Positions 49,085 through 59,086 are shown, counted from the stretch's first letter. The stretch: 64,000 nt of DNA from Helicobacter pylori Shi112 (GCF_000277405.1 NC_017741.1:620001-684000), one strand, 5' to 3'. A program made the numbers and translations. Notes: generated by a model from the letters alone, not told the origin.

Positions 49085-50116
49085 ATGCTTAATGCCGATT
49101 TGATAGCGCGAGATTTTAAAACCTATTTAGAGCCTTTAAGAGAGAAGAAAAATTTATTGGGTTTTTCAGGTGGGTTGGACTCTACTTGCTTGTTTCATCT
49201 TTTAGTTGAAGAAAATATCGCTTTTGACATCGCTTTAGTGGATTACAACACGCAAAAACAACGCCTTGAAATCATCCAACACGCCCAAAAACTCGCCCAA
49301 ACACACCATAAAAAATGCTATGTCCATTACGCTCCAAAGATTGAGCGCAATTTTGAAATGCAAGCGAGAAAGATCCGTTATGATTTTTTTGAAACTTTGA
49401 TCAAAGAGCATTCTTACAAGCATTTGATTTTAGCGCACCACTTGAATGACAGGCTGGAATGGTTTTTGATGCAATTAAGCAAAGGAGCCGGGCTAAACAC
49501 GCTTTTAAGCTTTCAAGCTTATGAAAAAAGAGGGTTTTATGCGATCGTTCGCCCCTTACTCTACACCCCTAAAGAAACCCTTAAAACGCTCGCTAAAGAT
49601 TGGGAATTTTTTGAAGATAGTTCTAATTCTTCTTTAAAATTCAAACGCAATTTTTTCAGGAAAAATTACGCTAACTCCTTGATGCAACATTATTCTAAGG
49701 GCATTATCCAAAGTTTTAAGTTTTTGGATAAAGAAAAAGAGTGGCTTTACCCTTTGATGGTCGTTTCACAAATGCATGGGATCACTTTTTTTAAGTATTC
49801 GCAAAATACGCTTTTTATGGTGGATAAAATCTTAAAGCAAAAGGGGTATGTGTTGAGCTTTTCTCAAAAAGAAGAAATCAAACGCAATTTTTTTAGCCTA
49901 GAAATCGCTCAAAAATTCATCATTGAAAAGAATAAAGAGCATGCGTTTATCGCCCTTAAACCCCAAAAAACTTTAAGCATGCCAAAGGATTTTAAAGACA
50001 AAGCCAGGAGGTTGAATATCCCTAAACGCTTACGGCCTGTTTTATACGCAGAGTTTTTAAAACAACCAACGCATGATTTTTTAACCCGTTTTAAACAGAG
50101 TTTAACAGATCTATAA
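49085..50116 (+). CDS. tilS: tRNA(Ile)-lysidine synthetase
   Basis: Modifies C34 of the CAU tRNA-Ile so that it reads AUA. 343 residues with the PP-loop GFSGGLDSTCLFH (residues 23-35), HHLNDRLEWFLM and RPLLYTPKETL. The ribosome site is weak (AAAGAAT). It is short, like other epsilon-proteobacterial TilS. The CAT tRNA at 35.9 kb was assigned to Met rather than to this enzyme's substrate. Confidence 0.9.
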   Translation: MLNADLIARDFKTYLEPLREKKNLLGFSGGLDSTCLFHLLVEENIAFDIALVDYNTQKQRLEIIQHAQKLAQTHHKKCYVHYAPKIERNFEMQARKIRYDFFETLIKEHSYKHLILAHHLNDRLEWFLMQLSKGAGLNTLLSFQAYEKRGFYAIVRPLLYTPKETLKTLAKDWEFFEDSSNSSLKFKRNFFRKNYANSLMQHYSKGIIQSFKFLDKEKEWLYPLMVVSQMHGITFFKYSQNTLFMVDKILKQKGYVLSFSQKEEIKRNFFSLEIAQKFIIEKNKEHAFIALKPQKTLSMPKDFKDKARRLNIPKRLRPVLYAEFLKQPTHDFLTRFKQSLTDL

Positions 50117-50220
50117 CAGATCTATAAAAGAGCTTCATTTCAATCAAGCGATAAGTTTTTAAAGCGCTTTTTAACCTTGATTGTGTCAAAATACAGCAAA
50201 AAACTTTGATATGAGAATGA

Positions 50221-51207
50221 ATGGACTTTAAGAATAAAAAATGGCTTTTTCTAGCCCCTTTGGCAGGCTATACGGATTTGCCTTTCAGGAGTGTGGTGAA
50301 AAAATTTGGCGTGGATGTTACCACAAGCGAAATGGTGAGCTCGCATTCGTTAGTGTATGCGTTTGATAAAACTTCTAAAATGTTGGAAAAATCCCATTTA
50401 GAAGATCATTTCATGGCGCAAATTTCAGGCTCTAAAGAGGGCGTAGTCAAAGAAGCGGTGGAGAAAATCAACGCTTTAGAGCATGTGAGCGGGATTGATT
50501 TTAATTGCGGTTGCCCTGCTCCTAAAGTGGCTAATCATGGTAATGGTAGCGGGCTATTGAAGGATTTAAACCACTTAGTGAAGCTTTTGAAAATCATCAG
50601 AGAAAACACCAATAAAAAAATCACAAGCGTGAAAGTGCGTTTAGGCTTTGATCAAAAAATCCCTAAAGAAATCGCTCATGCCTTAAATGACGCGCCGGTG
50701 GATTATGTGGTGGTGCATGGGAGGACACGAAGCGACAAATACCAAAAAGAAAAAATAGATTATAAAAGCATCGCTTTAATGAAAGGGATTTTAAAAAAGC
50801 CGGTGATAGCCAATGGCGAAATTGACAGCGTGAAAAAAGCCTTTGAAGTTTTGCAAATCACGCAAGCTGATGGGCTAATGATAGGGCGAGCAGCCTTAAG
50901 AGCCCCATGGATATTTTGGCAAATCAGAAACAACACCACCGAATTGCCCGCAGTCGTGAAAAAAGACCTGGTTTTAGAGCATTTTGATAAAATGGTGGAG
51001 TTTTATGGGGATAGGGGGGTGATCATGTTTAGGAAAAATTTGCATGCTTACGCTAAGGGCGAAATGCAAGCGAGCGCGTTTCGCAACTGCGTCAATACCC
51101 TTACAGAGGTAAAGAGCATGCGAGAGAGTATAGAGGAATTTTTTAATCAAGAAATGTTGCAAAGTGAAGTGCCATTATGGGTAGAATTGAATCAAAAAAG
51201 CGTTTGA
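50221..51207 (+). CDS. dusB: tRNA-dihydrouridine synthase
   Basis: 328-residue FMN enzyme. LAPLAGYTDLPFR at the start, catalytic cysteine in FNCGCPAPKV (about residue 99), VKVRLGF, VVHGRTR, and ADGLMIGRAAL (FMN phosphate). DusB-like features are best matched, but Dus subtype is uncertain. The 3' end overlaps the OMP gene by 31 bases. Confidence 0.9.
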   Translation: MDFKNKKWLFLAPLAGYTDLPFRSVVKKFGVDVTTSEMVSSHSLVYAFDKTSKMLEKSHLEDHFMAQISGSKEGVVKEAVEKINALEHVSGIDFNCGCPAPKVANHGNGSGLLKDLNHLVKLLKIIRENTNKKITSVKVRLGFDQKIPKEIAHALNDAPVDYVVVHGRTRSDKYQKEKIDYKSIALMKGILKKPVIANGEIDSVKKAFEVLQITQADGLMIGRAALRAPWIFWQIRNNTTELPAVVKKDLVLEHFDKMVEFYGDRGVIMFRKNLHAYAKGEMQASAFRNCVNTLTEVKSMRESIEEFFNQEMLQSEVPLWVELNQKSV

Positions 51208-52094
51208 AAGCGCTTGTTTTTTTAGCCAGTTTAGGGGTTTTGTGGGGAAATGCCGCTGAAAAAACGCCTTTTTTTAAAACGAAAAACCATATTTATTTGG
51301 GTTTTAGGCTAGGCACAGGGGCTAATGTAAGCACAAGCATGTGGCAACAAGCCTATAAAGACAACCCCACTTGCCCTAGCAGCGTGTGTTATAGTGAGAA
51401 ATTAGAAGCCCATTATAAGGGGGGTAAAAACCTGTCTTATACCGGGCAAATAGGCGATGAAATAGCTATTGATAAATACCATATTTTAGGATTAAGGGTG
51501 TGGGGGGATATAGAATACGCTAAAGCGCAATTGGGTCAAAAAGTGGGGGGTAATACCCTTTTATCCCAAGCCAATTATAACCCAAGCGCGATTAAAACCT
51601 ACGATAGCGCTTCAAACACTCAAGGCTCTTTGAATTTGCAAAAAACCCCAAACCCTCAAGATTTTCTCTTCAATAACGGGCATTTCATGGCGTTTGGTTT
51701 GAATGTGAATGTGTTTGTTAACCTCCCTATAGACACCCTTTTAAAACTCGCTTTAAAAACAGAAAAAATGCTGTTTTTTAAAATAGGCGTGTTTGGTGGG
51801 GGTGGGGTGGAATACGCAATATTATGGAGTTCTCAATATAAAAACCAAAACACCCATCAAGATGATAAATTTTTTGCAGCGGGTGGGGGGTTTTTTGTGA
51901 ATTTTGGGGGTTCTTTGTATATAGGCAAACGCAACCGCTTCAATGTGGGGTTAAAAATCCCTTATTATAGCTTGAGCGCGCAAAGTTGGAAAAACTTTGG
52001 CTCTAGCAATGTGTGGCAACAACAAACGATCCGACAAAACTTCAGCGTTTTTAGGAATAAAGAAGTTTTTGTCAGCTACGCGTTCTTGTTTTAG
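51177..52094 (+). CDS. Outer membrane beta-barrel protein, Hop/Hor-related
   Basis: 305 residues. Basic N-terminus plus hydrophobic signal (LKALVFLASLGVLWGNAAE), many alternating beta strands, glycine-rich GVFGGGGVEYAI and a last strand VFVSYAFLF ending in Phe, as required for barrel insertion. Contains one Cys pair (CPSSVC). By position this is HP0726. The annotated start overlaps dus and lacks a clear ribosome site; an in-frame TTG near 51204 is an alternative. Confidence 0.8.
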   Translation: MGRIESKKRLKALVFLASLGVLWGNAAEKTPFFKTKNHIYLGFRLGTGANVSTSMWQQAYKDNPTCPSSVCYSEKLEAHYKGGKNLSYTGQIGDEIAIDKYHILGLRVWGDIEYAKAQLGQKVGGNTLLSQANYNPSAIKTYDSASNTQGSLNLQKTPNPQDFLFNNGHFMAFGLNVNVFVNLPIDTLLKLALKTEKMLFFKIGVFGGGGVEYAILWSSQYKNQNTHQDDKFFAAGGGFFVNFGGSLYIGKRNRFNVGLKIPYYSLSAQSWKNFGSSNVWQQQTIRQNFSVFRNKEVFVSYAFLF

Positions 52095-52192
52095 GCTTTA
52101 TTCCCATTGAATACTGATAAAATTCAAAAGATAATTTTATCGTTACAAAAATCAACACTCCAAAGATAAATAAGTTAAAATCCCCAAAAATC

Positions 52193-52226
52193 TTTTTTTT
52201 TTGAAATTCAATAAGTTTATTATAAA
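52193..52226 (+). promoter_or_regulatory. T10 tract and TATAAA box of the Hop-type gene
   Basis: Ten T at 52193-52202 stand 18 bases upstream of TATAAA (52221-52226), covering the -35 region. At the sabA locus of other strains a T tract in this position tunes transcription by its length. The arrangement is the same here although the downstream gene is not typical SabA. Confidence 0.7.
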
Positions 52227-52299
52227 ATTAAACTCATTGCAAATCTATTATCATTTTAAAATATTTTTGTAACAAAAAATTACTTCAAGGAACACTTTT

Positions 52300-54249
52300 A
52301 TGAAAAAACGATTTTTACTTTCTCTATCCCTTGCGGCGTCATTACTTTGCGCTGAAGACAATGGCTTTTTTGTGAGCGCGGGCTATCAAATCGGCGAAGC
52401 GGTGCAAATGGTCAAAAACACCGGCGAATTGAAAAACTTGAACGAAAAATACGAGCAATTAAACCAGTATTTAAATCAAGTGGCTTCGTTGAGACAAAGC
52501 ATTCAAAATGCCAACAACATTGATCTGGTCAATAGCTCTTTAAATTATTTAAAAAGCTTTACCGAAAACAACTATAACAGCACCACCCAATCGCCCATCT
52601 TTAACGCCGTGCAAGCGGTTATCACTTCGGTATTGGGTTTTTGGAGTCTTTATGCGGGGAATTATCTCACTTTTTTTGTGGGTAATAAGGATAGTAAACA
52701 ACCCGCTAATGTCCAAGGTAACCCTCCTTTTTCAACGATTACCAAAAACTGCTCAGGAATTGAAAACTGCGCTATGGATCAAACCACTTACGACAAGATG
52801 AAAAAACTTGCTGAAGATCTCCAAGCAGCTCAAACAAACTCTGCCACTAAAGCGAACAATCTTTGCGCTTTATCCGGATGCACTGCAACACAAGGCCAAA
52901 GCCCAAGCTCAACCGTAAGCAACGCTCTTAACTTGGCGCAACAGCTTATGGATTTAATCGCAAACACTAAGACTGCTATGATGTGGGACAATATCGTCAT
53001 CGCTGGTGTTTCAAACGCGTCCGGTGCTATCACATCCACCAATTACCCAACGCAATATGCGGTGTTTAACAACATCAAGGCGATGATACCTATCTTGCAA
53101 CAAGCGGTTACGCTTTCTCAAAGCAGCAACACCCTATCTGCTGGCTTGCAAGCTCAAGCTACAGGATCTCAAACAAACCCCCAATTCGCTAAAGACATCT
53201 ACAATCTCGCTCAAAACCAAAAGCAAGTCATCTCTTACGCCAAAGATATTTTCAACCTCTTTAATTCCATCCCTAAAGATCAGTATAGATATCTAGAGAA
53301 AGCTTACTTGAAAATACCCAATGCGGGTTCAACTCCTACTAACCCTTACAGACAAGAGGTGAATTTAAACCAAGAAATTCAGACGATTCAAAACAATGTG
53401 AGTTATTATGGCAATCGGTTGGATTCGGCTTTAAGCGTGGCTAAAGATGTTTATAACCTAAAATCCAATCAAGCACAGATTGGAGTCGCTTATAGTGGCG
53501 CTAAGAATTTGAGCGAAGAGATTTCTCAACTCCCATACAATCAAGTCAATACAAAAGACATTATCACACCACCTTATGATAAAAACGCTCCAGCAGCGGG
53601 CCAATACAACTACCAAATCAACCAAGAGCAAGCATCCAATCTTTCTCAAGCTTTAGCAGCGATGAGCAATAACCCCTTTAAAAATATAGGAATGATCAGC
53701 TCTCAAAACAATAACGGCGCTTTGAACGGGCTTGGCGTGCAAGTGGGCTATAAGCAGTTCTTTGGCGAAAGCAAAAGATGGGGATTAAGGTATTATGGCT
53801 TCTTTGATTACAACCACGGCTATATCAAGTCAAGCTTTTTTAATTCTTCTTCTGACATATGGACTTATGGCGTGGGGAGCGATTTGTTAGTGAATTTTAT
53901 CAACGATAGCGTTACAAGAAAGAACAACAAGCTTTCTGTGGGTCTCTTTGGTGGTATCCAACTAGCAGGGACTACATGGCTTAATTCTCAATATGTGAAT
54001 TTAACCGCATTCAATAATCCTTACAGCGCGAAAGTCAATACTTCCAATTTCCAATTCTTGTTCAATCTCGGCTTGAGGATGAATCTCGCTACAGCTAAGA
54101 AAGAAGACAGCGAACATTCCGCACAACATGGCATAGAATTGGGCATTAAAATCCCTACCATTAACACGAATTACTATTCTTTTCTAGGCGCTAAGCTAGA
54201 ATACAGAAGACTCTATAGCGTGTATCTCAATTATGTGTTTGCTTACTGA
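52300..54249 (+). CDS. Hop-family outer membrane protein, HopM/HopN-like
   Basis: 649 residues. Signal peptide MKKRFLLSLSLAASLLCAED has no CT repeat. Mature N-terminus (DNGFFVSAGYQIGEAVQMVKN) and the internal region (AITSVLGFWSLYAGNYL, NAVQ, CALSGC) agree with what I recall of HopM/HopN (Omp5/Omp29) rather than SabA. The C-terminal barrel (GVQVGYKQFFGESKRWGLRY ... YLNYVFAY) is shared by all large Hops. AAGGA lies before the ATG. The flanking genes place it at the usual sabA (HP0725) locus, so it may be a gene replacement. Confidence 0.8.
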   Translation: MKKRFLLSLSLAASLLCAEDNGFFVSAGYQIGEAVQMVKNTGELKNLNEKYEQLNQYLNQVASLRQSIQNANNIDLVNSSLNYLKSFTENNYNSTTQSPIFNAVQAVITSVLGFWSLYAGNYLTFFVGNKDSKQPANVQGNPPFSTITKNCSGIENCAMDQTTYDKMKKLAEDLQAAQTNSATKANNLCALSGCTATQGQSPSSTVSNALNLAQQLMDLIANTKTAMMWDNIVIAGVSNASGAITSTNYPTQYAVFNNIKAMIPILQQAVTLSQSSNTLSAGLQAQATGSQTNPQFAKDIYNLAQNQKQVISYAKDIFNLFNSIPKDQYRYLEKAYLKIPNAGSTPTNPYRQEVNLNQEIQTIQNNVSYYGNRLDSALSVAKDVYNLKSNQAQIGVAYSGAKNLSEEISQLPYNQVNTKDIITPPYDKNAPAAGQYNYQINQEQASNLSQALAAMSNNPFKNIGMISSQNNNGALNGLGVQVGYKQFFGESKRWGLRYYGFFDYNHGYIKSSFFNSSSDIWTYGVGSDLLVNFINDSVTRKNNKLSVGLFGGIQLAGTTWLNSQYVNLTAFNNPYSAKVNTSNFQFLFNLGLRMNLATAKKEDSEHSAQHGIELGIKIPTINTNYYSFLGAKLEYRRLYSVYLNYVFAY

Positions 54250-54256
54250 GTGATCC

Positions 54257-54280
54257 AAACCCTCTTTTTTAAGGGGGTTT
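54257..54280. terminator. Hairpin between convergent hop gene and dcuA
   Basis: AAACCCTC and GGGGGTTT pair around a T-rich loop just after the stop of the Hop gene. Weak T tail; suited to end the plus-strand transcript, and its complement to end dcuA further on. Confidence 0.45.
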
Positions 54281-54323
54281 AGAAAAACCGCAACATCAAG
54301 CTTTTTATCACTAATGATAAAAT

Positions 54324-55655
54324 CTACAAAACCAACGGTGCGACAACAAACCCTAACGCCACGCTCAAAGACACGACTAAAACCCCAGGGATCAAAAACG
54401 CATGATCAAACACATAACGGCCCATTTTAGTGGTGCCGGTGTTATCCATAGCGATCGCTCCTAGTAAAGTGGGGTAAGTGGGTAACACAAACAACGCCGA
54501 AACGCTCGCAAAAGAAGCCACGATAATATACAAATGCTCCGTGTGGTTAGCGCTAATGCCTAAGGCTGTGATCACGCTTGGGATGAGCGCTTTAGAGGTG
54601 GCAGCTTGCGAATACAAAAGCATGGAAGCCAAAAAGAGCGCTACGGCTAATAAAAACGGGTAATCTGCAATCAAAAAAGAAGCGTATCGCTTGATTTCAT
54701 CTAAATGATTGCTCACAAAAGTATCGCCCAACCACGCCACGCCTAACACGCACACGCACGCTTGCATGCCGGATTTAAACACGCTTGAATGAGCGATTTC
54801 ATTAGCGTTAATTTTGCAAAAAAGCACAATTAAAGTTGCCACGCTCAACATGAAAGACACGATCGCGTAATCTCTGCCTAAAACCACCGGGTTAATCAAA
54901 GCGATATTTTTAGAAATCGCGCTCGCGTAAAAAACGATCGCTACAACCCCACCGATAAAAATCCATAACGATAATTTCGCGCTTTTTGAGGTTTCTTTTT
55001 CTTCTTTGATGGTAGGGAGCGAAATTTTTCTTGCTTTCAAACGCTCTAAATAATTCGGATCGCTGTCTAATCTCAAATCAGTAAAACCCATAACAAACGC
55101 CGTGATCATGCATGCTAAAAAAGTCGTAGGGATCCAAACCATTAAAAGGGTCAAGTAATCCGCCCCTAAAGGCTCTAAAATGCCGCTCATAAACACCACC
55201 GCCGCGCTCACCGGGCTTGCAGTAATAGCGACTTGACTGGAGACTACCGCTAAGCTTAAAGGCGCTTTGGGTTTGATGTTTTGGCTCTGGCTCACTTCCA
55301 CAATCACCGGGATCAAGGAAAAAACCGTATGCCCAGTGCCGGCTAGTATCGTTAAACAATACGCCACGCTTGGCGCGAGGTAATTGATTTGCTTGGGGTG
55401 TTTTCTTAAAATTTTTTCAGCGATTTTGACTAAGTAATCCAAGCCCCCCGCTTTTTGCATCGCGCTAATAGCGCTAATGACTGCCATGATGATTAAAATC
55501 ACATCAAAAGGGATTTTGCCCGGATTTAGCCCCAAAAATAAGCATAAAACAAGCACGCCCAAACCCCCCGCATAGCCTACTCCCAAGCCCCCTAGCCTTG
55601 CCCCTAAAAAAAGCGAAAAAAGCAACACTACAATTTGAAAAAAGGCATCCACCAT
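54324..55655 (-). CDS. dcuA: Anaerobic C4-dicarboxylate transporter DcuA
   Basis: 443-residue inner membrane exchanger for fumarate, succinate, aspartate. About eleven hydrophobic segments; GGLGVGYAGGLGVL, TGHTVFSLIPVIVEV, SPVSAAVVFMSGILE are typical of DcuA/B. Divergent from ansB with a 70-85 bp spacer: aspartate made by asparaginase would be its substrate or counter-substrate. Confidence 0.94.
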   Translation of the reverse strand: MVDAFFQIVVLLFSLFLGARLGGLGVGYAGGLGVLVLCLFLGLNPGKIPFDVILIIMAVISAISAMQKAGGLDYLVKIAEKILRKHPKQINYLAPSVAYCLTILAGTGHTVFSLIPVIVEVSQSQNIKPKAPLSLAVVSSQVAITASPVSAAVVFMSGILEPLGADYLTLLMVWIPTTFLACMITAFVMGFTDLRLDSDPNYLERLKARKISLPTIKEEKETSKSAKLSLWIFIGGVVAIVFYASAISKNIALINPVVLGRDYAIVSFMLSVATLIVLFCKINANEIAHSSVFKSGMQACVCVLGVAWLGDTFVSNHLDEIKRYASFLIADYPFLLAVALFLASMLLYSQAATSKALIPSVITALGISANHTEHLYIIVASFASVSALFVLPTYPTLLGAIAMDNTGTTKMGRYVFDHAFLIPGVLVVSLSVALGFVVAPLVL

Positions 55656-55710
55656 TAACTCTTTTTAAATTTATTTTAACAACGATTCACTATACTACAA
55701 AAATCTTTAA

Positions 55711-56733
<1,023 letters not shown>

Positions 56734-56895
56734 AACCCTCTTTAGAATGGTTTGAAACGCTGAAACGGTTTTAGGTTTTTATTTTTTGATTGGAATTTAA
56801 TCAAATCGTGGTTGGGGGTAGAAGTTGCCTTTAAAACCACCCAAGCATAAATCCCAAACATCTTTAGTGTTTGGGATGAATGCCACTAATTTGTA
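56734..56895. other. Spacer after ansB, no gene seen
   Basis: About 160 bases after the ansB stop contain no supported ORF. A repeated word (CCCAAACA, around 56851, and TTTGGGAT, around 56870) forms an inverted repeat CCCAAACATC...TGTTTGGGA that may act as ansB terminator. In reference strains an OMP gene (sabB) lies in this interval; here it is absent. Confidence 0.5.
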
Positions 56896-56896
56896 G

Positions 56897-57115
56897 TATA
56901 ATGCCCCCATGCATTTGTATCTAGCGTAGGAAGTGTGCAAAGTTACGCCTTTATAAGATATGATGTGTGGGACCGAATGCATTGGAGATCAAACTCTGTA
57001 AAATCCCTATGATTAGGGACACAGAGTGAAAACCAAACTCTCCCCCAACACCAGCCTAGGAAGCCCAATTGCTTTAGCGGTTGGGCGCTTCACTGATAAA
57101 TCCCACGCTTGGCTG
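56897..57115 (+). ncRNA. Structured RNA candidate, possibly 6S RNA
   Basis: A strong extended -10 (TGTAGTATAAT, box 56897-56902) stands alone with no ORF after it. The following 200 bases fold well by eye: GTGTGGGA (56965-56972) with TCCCACGC (57101-57108); TTGGAGA with TCTCC; ACTCTGT with ACAGAGT; inner CCCTA/TAGGG; and a 3'-side hairpin CCCAATTGC-TTTA-GCGGTTGGG. A long closing stem, an open middle and a terminal stem fit the 6S RNA layout. I could not compare it with a known sequence; 5' and 3' ends are approximate. Confidence 0.45.
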
Positions 57116-57170
57116 ATTGCTAAAAACTGCGGTGTTAAAAAAACAATAAAAAATCACTAATAATATTTTA

Positions 57171-57248
57171 TATAATAACATGCTTCTATCCCAAACGCTA
57201 AAAGCGTTTAGGATTTCTGCTTAAAGGGTTTGAAGCTTTGATAGAAAA
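57171..57248 (+). ncRNA. Second small structured transcript candidate
   Basis: TATAAT at 57171-57176 is followed by TTCTATC (57184-57190), a perfect hairpin AAACGCT-AAA-AGCGTTT (57193-57209), and GATAGAA (57240-57246) that can close on TTCTATC. The same hairpin could instead end the minus-strand gene at 57266-57736. No T tail on either side. Tentative. Confidence 0.25.
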
Positions 57249-57265
57249 GTGGTGTGGTTTAAGCT

Positions 57266-57736
57266 TTATTTCTCATTTTCGCCATGATCATCATGATCGT
57301 GATCTTTTTTGCCTTGTTCTTCACCATGCCCTTTATCATGCCCTTTTGCTTTATTTTGACCATCGTGTTTGTGGTGTTTATGCATTTTCCCATGCTTGCA
57401 TGATCTCAACCCCAAATCATCATCCATGTCCTTCATGTTGCTTTTTTTAAGCGCTTCTTTAACGGCTTTTTTGTGCGCTTCAAAATCCGCCACGGTCATG
57501 TTGTCTGTGTTTTTAATCGCATATTCATGCAACTGCTTATGGAACGCTTCTCTTTTGTCTTTAGGCATTTTTTTCATGCGCATTCTCAACTCTTTTTTAT
57601 AATCCACAATATCCTGCGGAGCGACAATGCCAGCCATTTTAGCCAAATCCTCATCGCTTGTTTTGCTGAAATCTTTGGCGTTTAAAGCCACAAATAGCAA
57701 CGCGCTAACAGAAAGTATTTTCAACGCTTTTTTCAT
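57266..57736 (-). CDS. Secreted DUF1104-type protein with His/Asp-rich tail
   Basis: 156 residues. Signal peptide MKKALKILSVSALLFVALNAKD; helical middle (DEDLAKMAGIVAPQDIVDYKKEL, FHKQLHEY); last 45 residues rich in His, Asp and Lys (HKHHKHDG, DHDHDDHGENEK), likely to bind Ni, Zn or Cu. By order it is HP0721, reported in the literature as a sialic-acid-binding protein; the sequence alone does not show this. Related to its upstream neighbour (both have LAKMAG/LLELAG and I-DY patterns). Confidence 0.8.
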   Translation of the reverse strand: MKKALKILSVSALLFVALNAKDFSKTSDEDLAKMAGIVAPQDIVDYKKELRMRMKKMPKDKREAFHKQLHEYAIKNTDNMTVADFEAHKKAVKEALKKSNMKDMDDDLGLRSCKHGKMHKHHKHDGQNKAKGHDKGHGEEQGKKDHDHDDHGENEK

Positions 57737-57764
57737 GTTTTATCCTTTTAAATTAAATTTTATC

Positions 57765-58187
57765 TCACTTAGGAGAGCAATGTTCGTCTTTTTTCTTAAC
57801 AGCCCTACACCAAACTTTTCTCGTATCGCCACTGCAAACGCTCACATTAAGCCCTTTTGCCTTAATCTCTTCAGCGCTCAAACCTTTGGTTTTTTCTTCT
57901 AATTCCTTACGCACTTCTTCACGCATTTTTTTGAAATCCTCTTCACTCATTTTGGAAAGATTCTTCTTAGCGATTCGGCTGAAATTCGCGCGGAATTTCT
58001 TAGCGTCTTCAGCGTTTAAGGCTTTAAGGCGTTTAGACACTTCCATGCGATAATCAATCGCTTCATTAGAAGGCAGAGTTCCTGCTAATTCTAAAAGCTC
58101 CTTATCTTTGAGTTGCGAAAAATCCCTAGCGCCTAAAACCTGTAATCCAAGCAAAGCTAACAGGCAAAAAGCCAAACTCCTTCTCAT
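57765..58187 (-). CDS. Secreted DUF1104-type protein
   Basis: 140 residues from ATG 58187: signal peptide MRRSLAFCLLALLGLQVLGA, then RDFSQLKDKELLELAGTLPSNEAIDYRMEV, a helical body and two cysteines in VCSGDTRKVWC plus one near the end. A longer frame to 58286 lacks a ribosome site, while AAGGA stands eight bases before 58187. Tandem paralogue of the next gene but without the His-rich tail. Function unknown. Confidence 0.8.
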   Translation of the reverse strand: MRRSLAFCLLALLGLQVLGARDFSQLKDKELLELAGTLPSNEAIDYRMEVSKRLKALNAEDAKKFRANFSRIAKKNLSKMSEEDFKKMREEVRKELEEKTKGLSAEEIKAKGLNVSVCSGDTRKVWCRAVKKKDEHCSPK

Positions 58188-58453
58188 TCCCAATTCCTTG
58201 TTGTCTAAATTTTTGCCGCATGACGACAGCAAATTTTGGCATTCTACCATATTAATTTTAATATTTTCAAACGCCTCTAAGAGCACTAAAAAATGGGGTT
58301 TTTAAATTTTGTGCAAACCATTGTGTATCATCATTTAACTTTTATTTATAAAGGTCGTTTTAAACCCTAAAATTTTAAAATACCATTTTGAATGATTGGT
58401 TTGTATGGTGTTGGTAGTTTTTGGCTTATTTTGAGTGAAAGGATTTAAGCAAG

Positions 58454-59086
58454 ATGTTTGTGGTTTTTATAGAAGGTTTTGGTTTAGCGATTTCTTTGTG
58501 CGCGGCTGTGGGAGCACAATCCTTGTTTATTATAGAGCGAGGCATGGCTAGGAATTATGTGTTTTTGATTTGCACTTTGTGTTTTATGTGCGATATTGTG
58601 TTAATGAGCATGGGCGTGTTTGGCGTGGGGGCTTATTTTGCTAAAAACCTTTATTTGAGTTTGTTTTTGAATTTATTTGGAGCGGCTTTTACCGGATTTT
58701 ACGCTTTTTTAGCTTTAAAAACCCTTTTTCAAACCTTTAAAAAGAAGCAAGTCCAAACCCCTAAAAAATTATCCTTAAAAAAGACCTTATTATTCACTTT
58801 AGGCGTTACCTTACTCAACCCTCAAGTGTATTTGGAAATGGTGTTTTTAATTGGTGCGAGTGCTTTGTCTTTCAATTTAGCTCAAAAATTTGTTTTTTTA
58901 GCTGGCACTTTATCGGCTGCCCTTTCTTGGCTTTTATTGTTATGCACCCTATCTCTACGCTATGGCTCTAAACTTTTAAACAACCAAAAAATCTTTATGG
59001 GGGTGAATCTCTTTGTAACCGCTATCATGGGAACGCTTAGCGTTACTTTATTTAGGGATTTTTTAGCGCTATTGAGTAAAACCTAA
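58454..59086 (+). CDS. LysE-family amino acid exporter
   Basis: 210 residues with six membrane segments; FVVFIEGFGLAISLCAAVGAQSLFIIERGMARNYV and GVTLLNPQVYLEM are the LysE/ArgO signature. It probably exports basic amino acids such as lysine or arginine. Stands alone between the DUF1104 pair (divergent) and dnaX. Confidence 0.9.
   Translation: MFVVFIEGFGLAISLCAAVGAQSLFIIERGMARNYVFLICTLCFMCDIVLMSMGVFGVGAYFAKNLYLSLFLNLFGAAFTGFYAFLALKTLFQTFKKKQVQTPKKLSLKKTLLFTLGVTLLNPQVYLEMVFLIGASALSFNLAQKFVFLAGTLSAALSWLLLLCTLSLRYGSKLLNNQKIFMGVNLFVTAIMGTLSVTLFRDFLALLSKT

Noticed and set aside
56797-56982. 61-codon minus-strand ORF after ansB
   Set aside because: Overlaps the structured RNA candidate, has no ribosome site and no coding bias.
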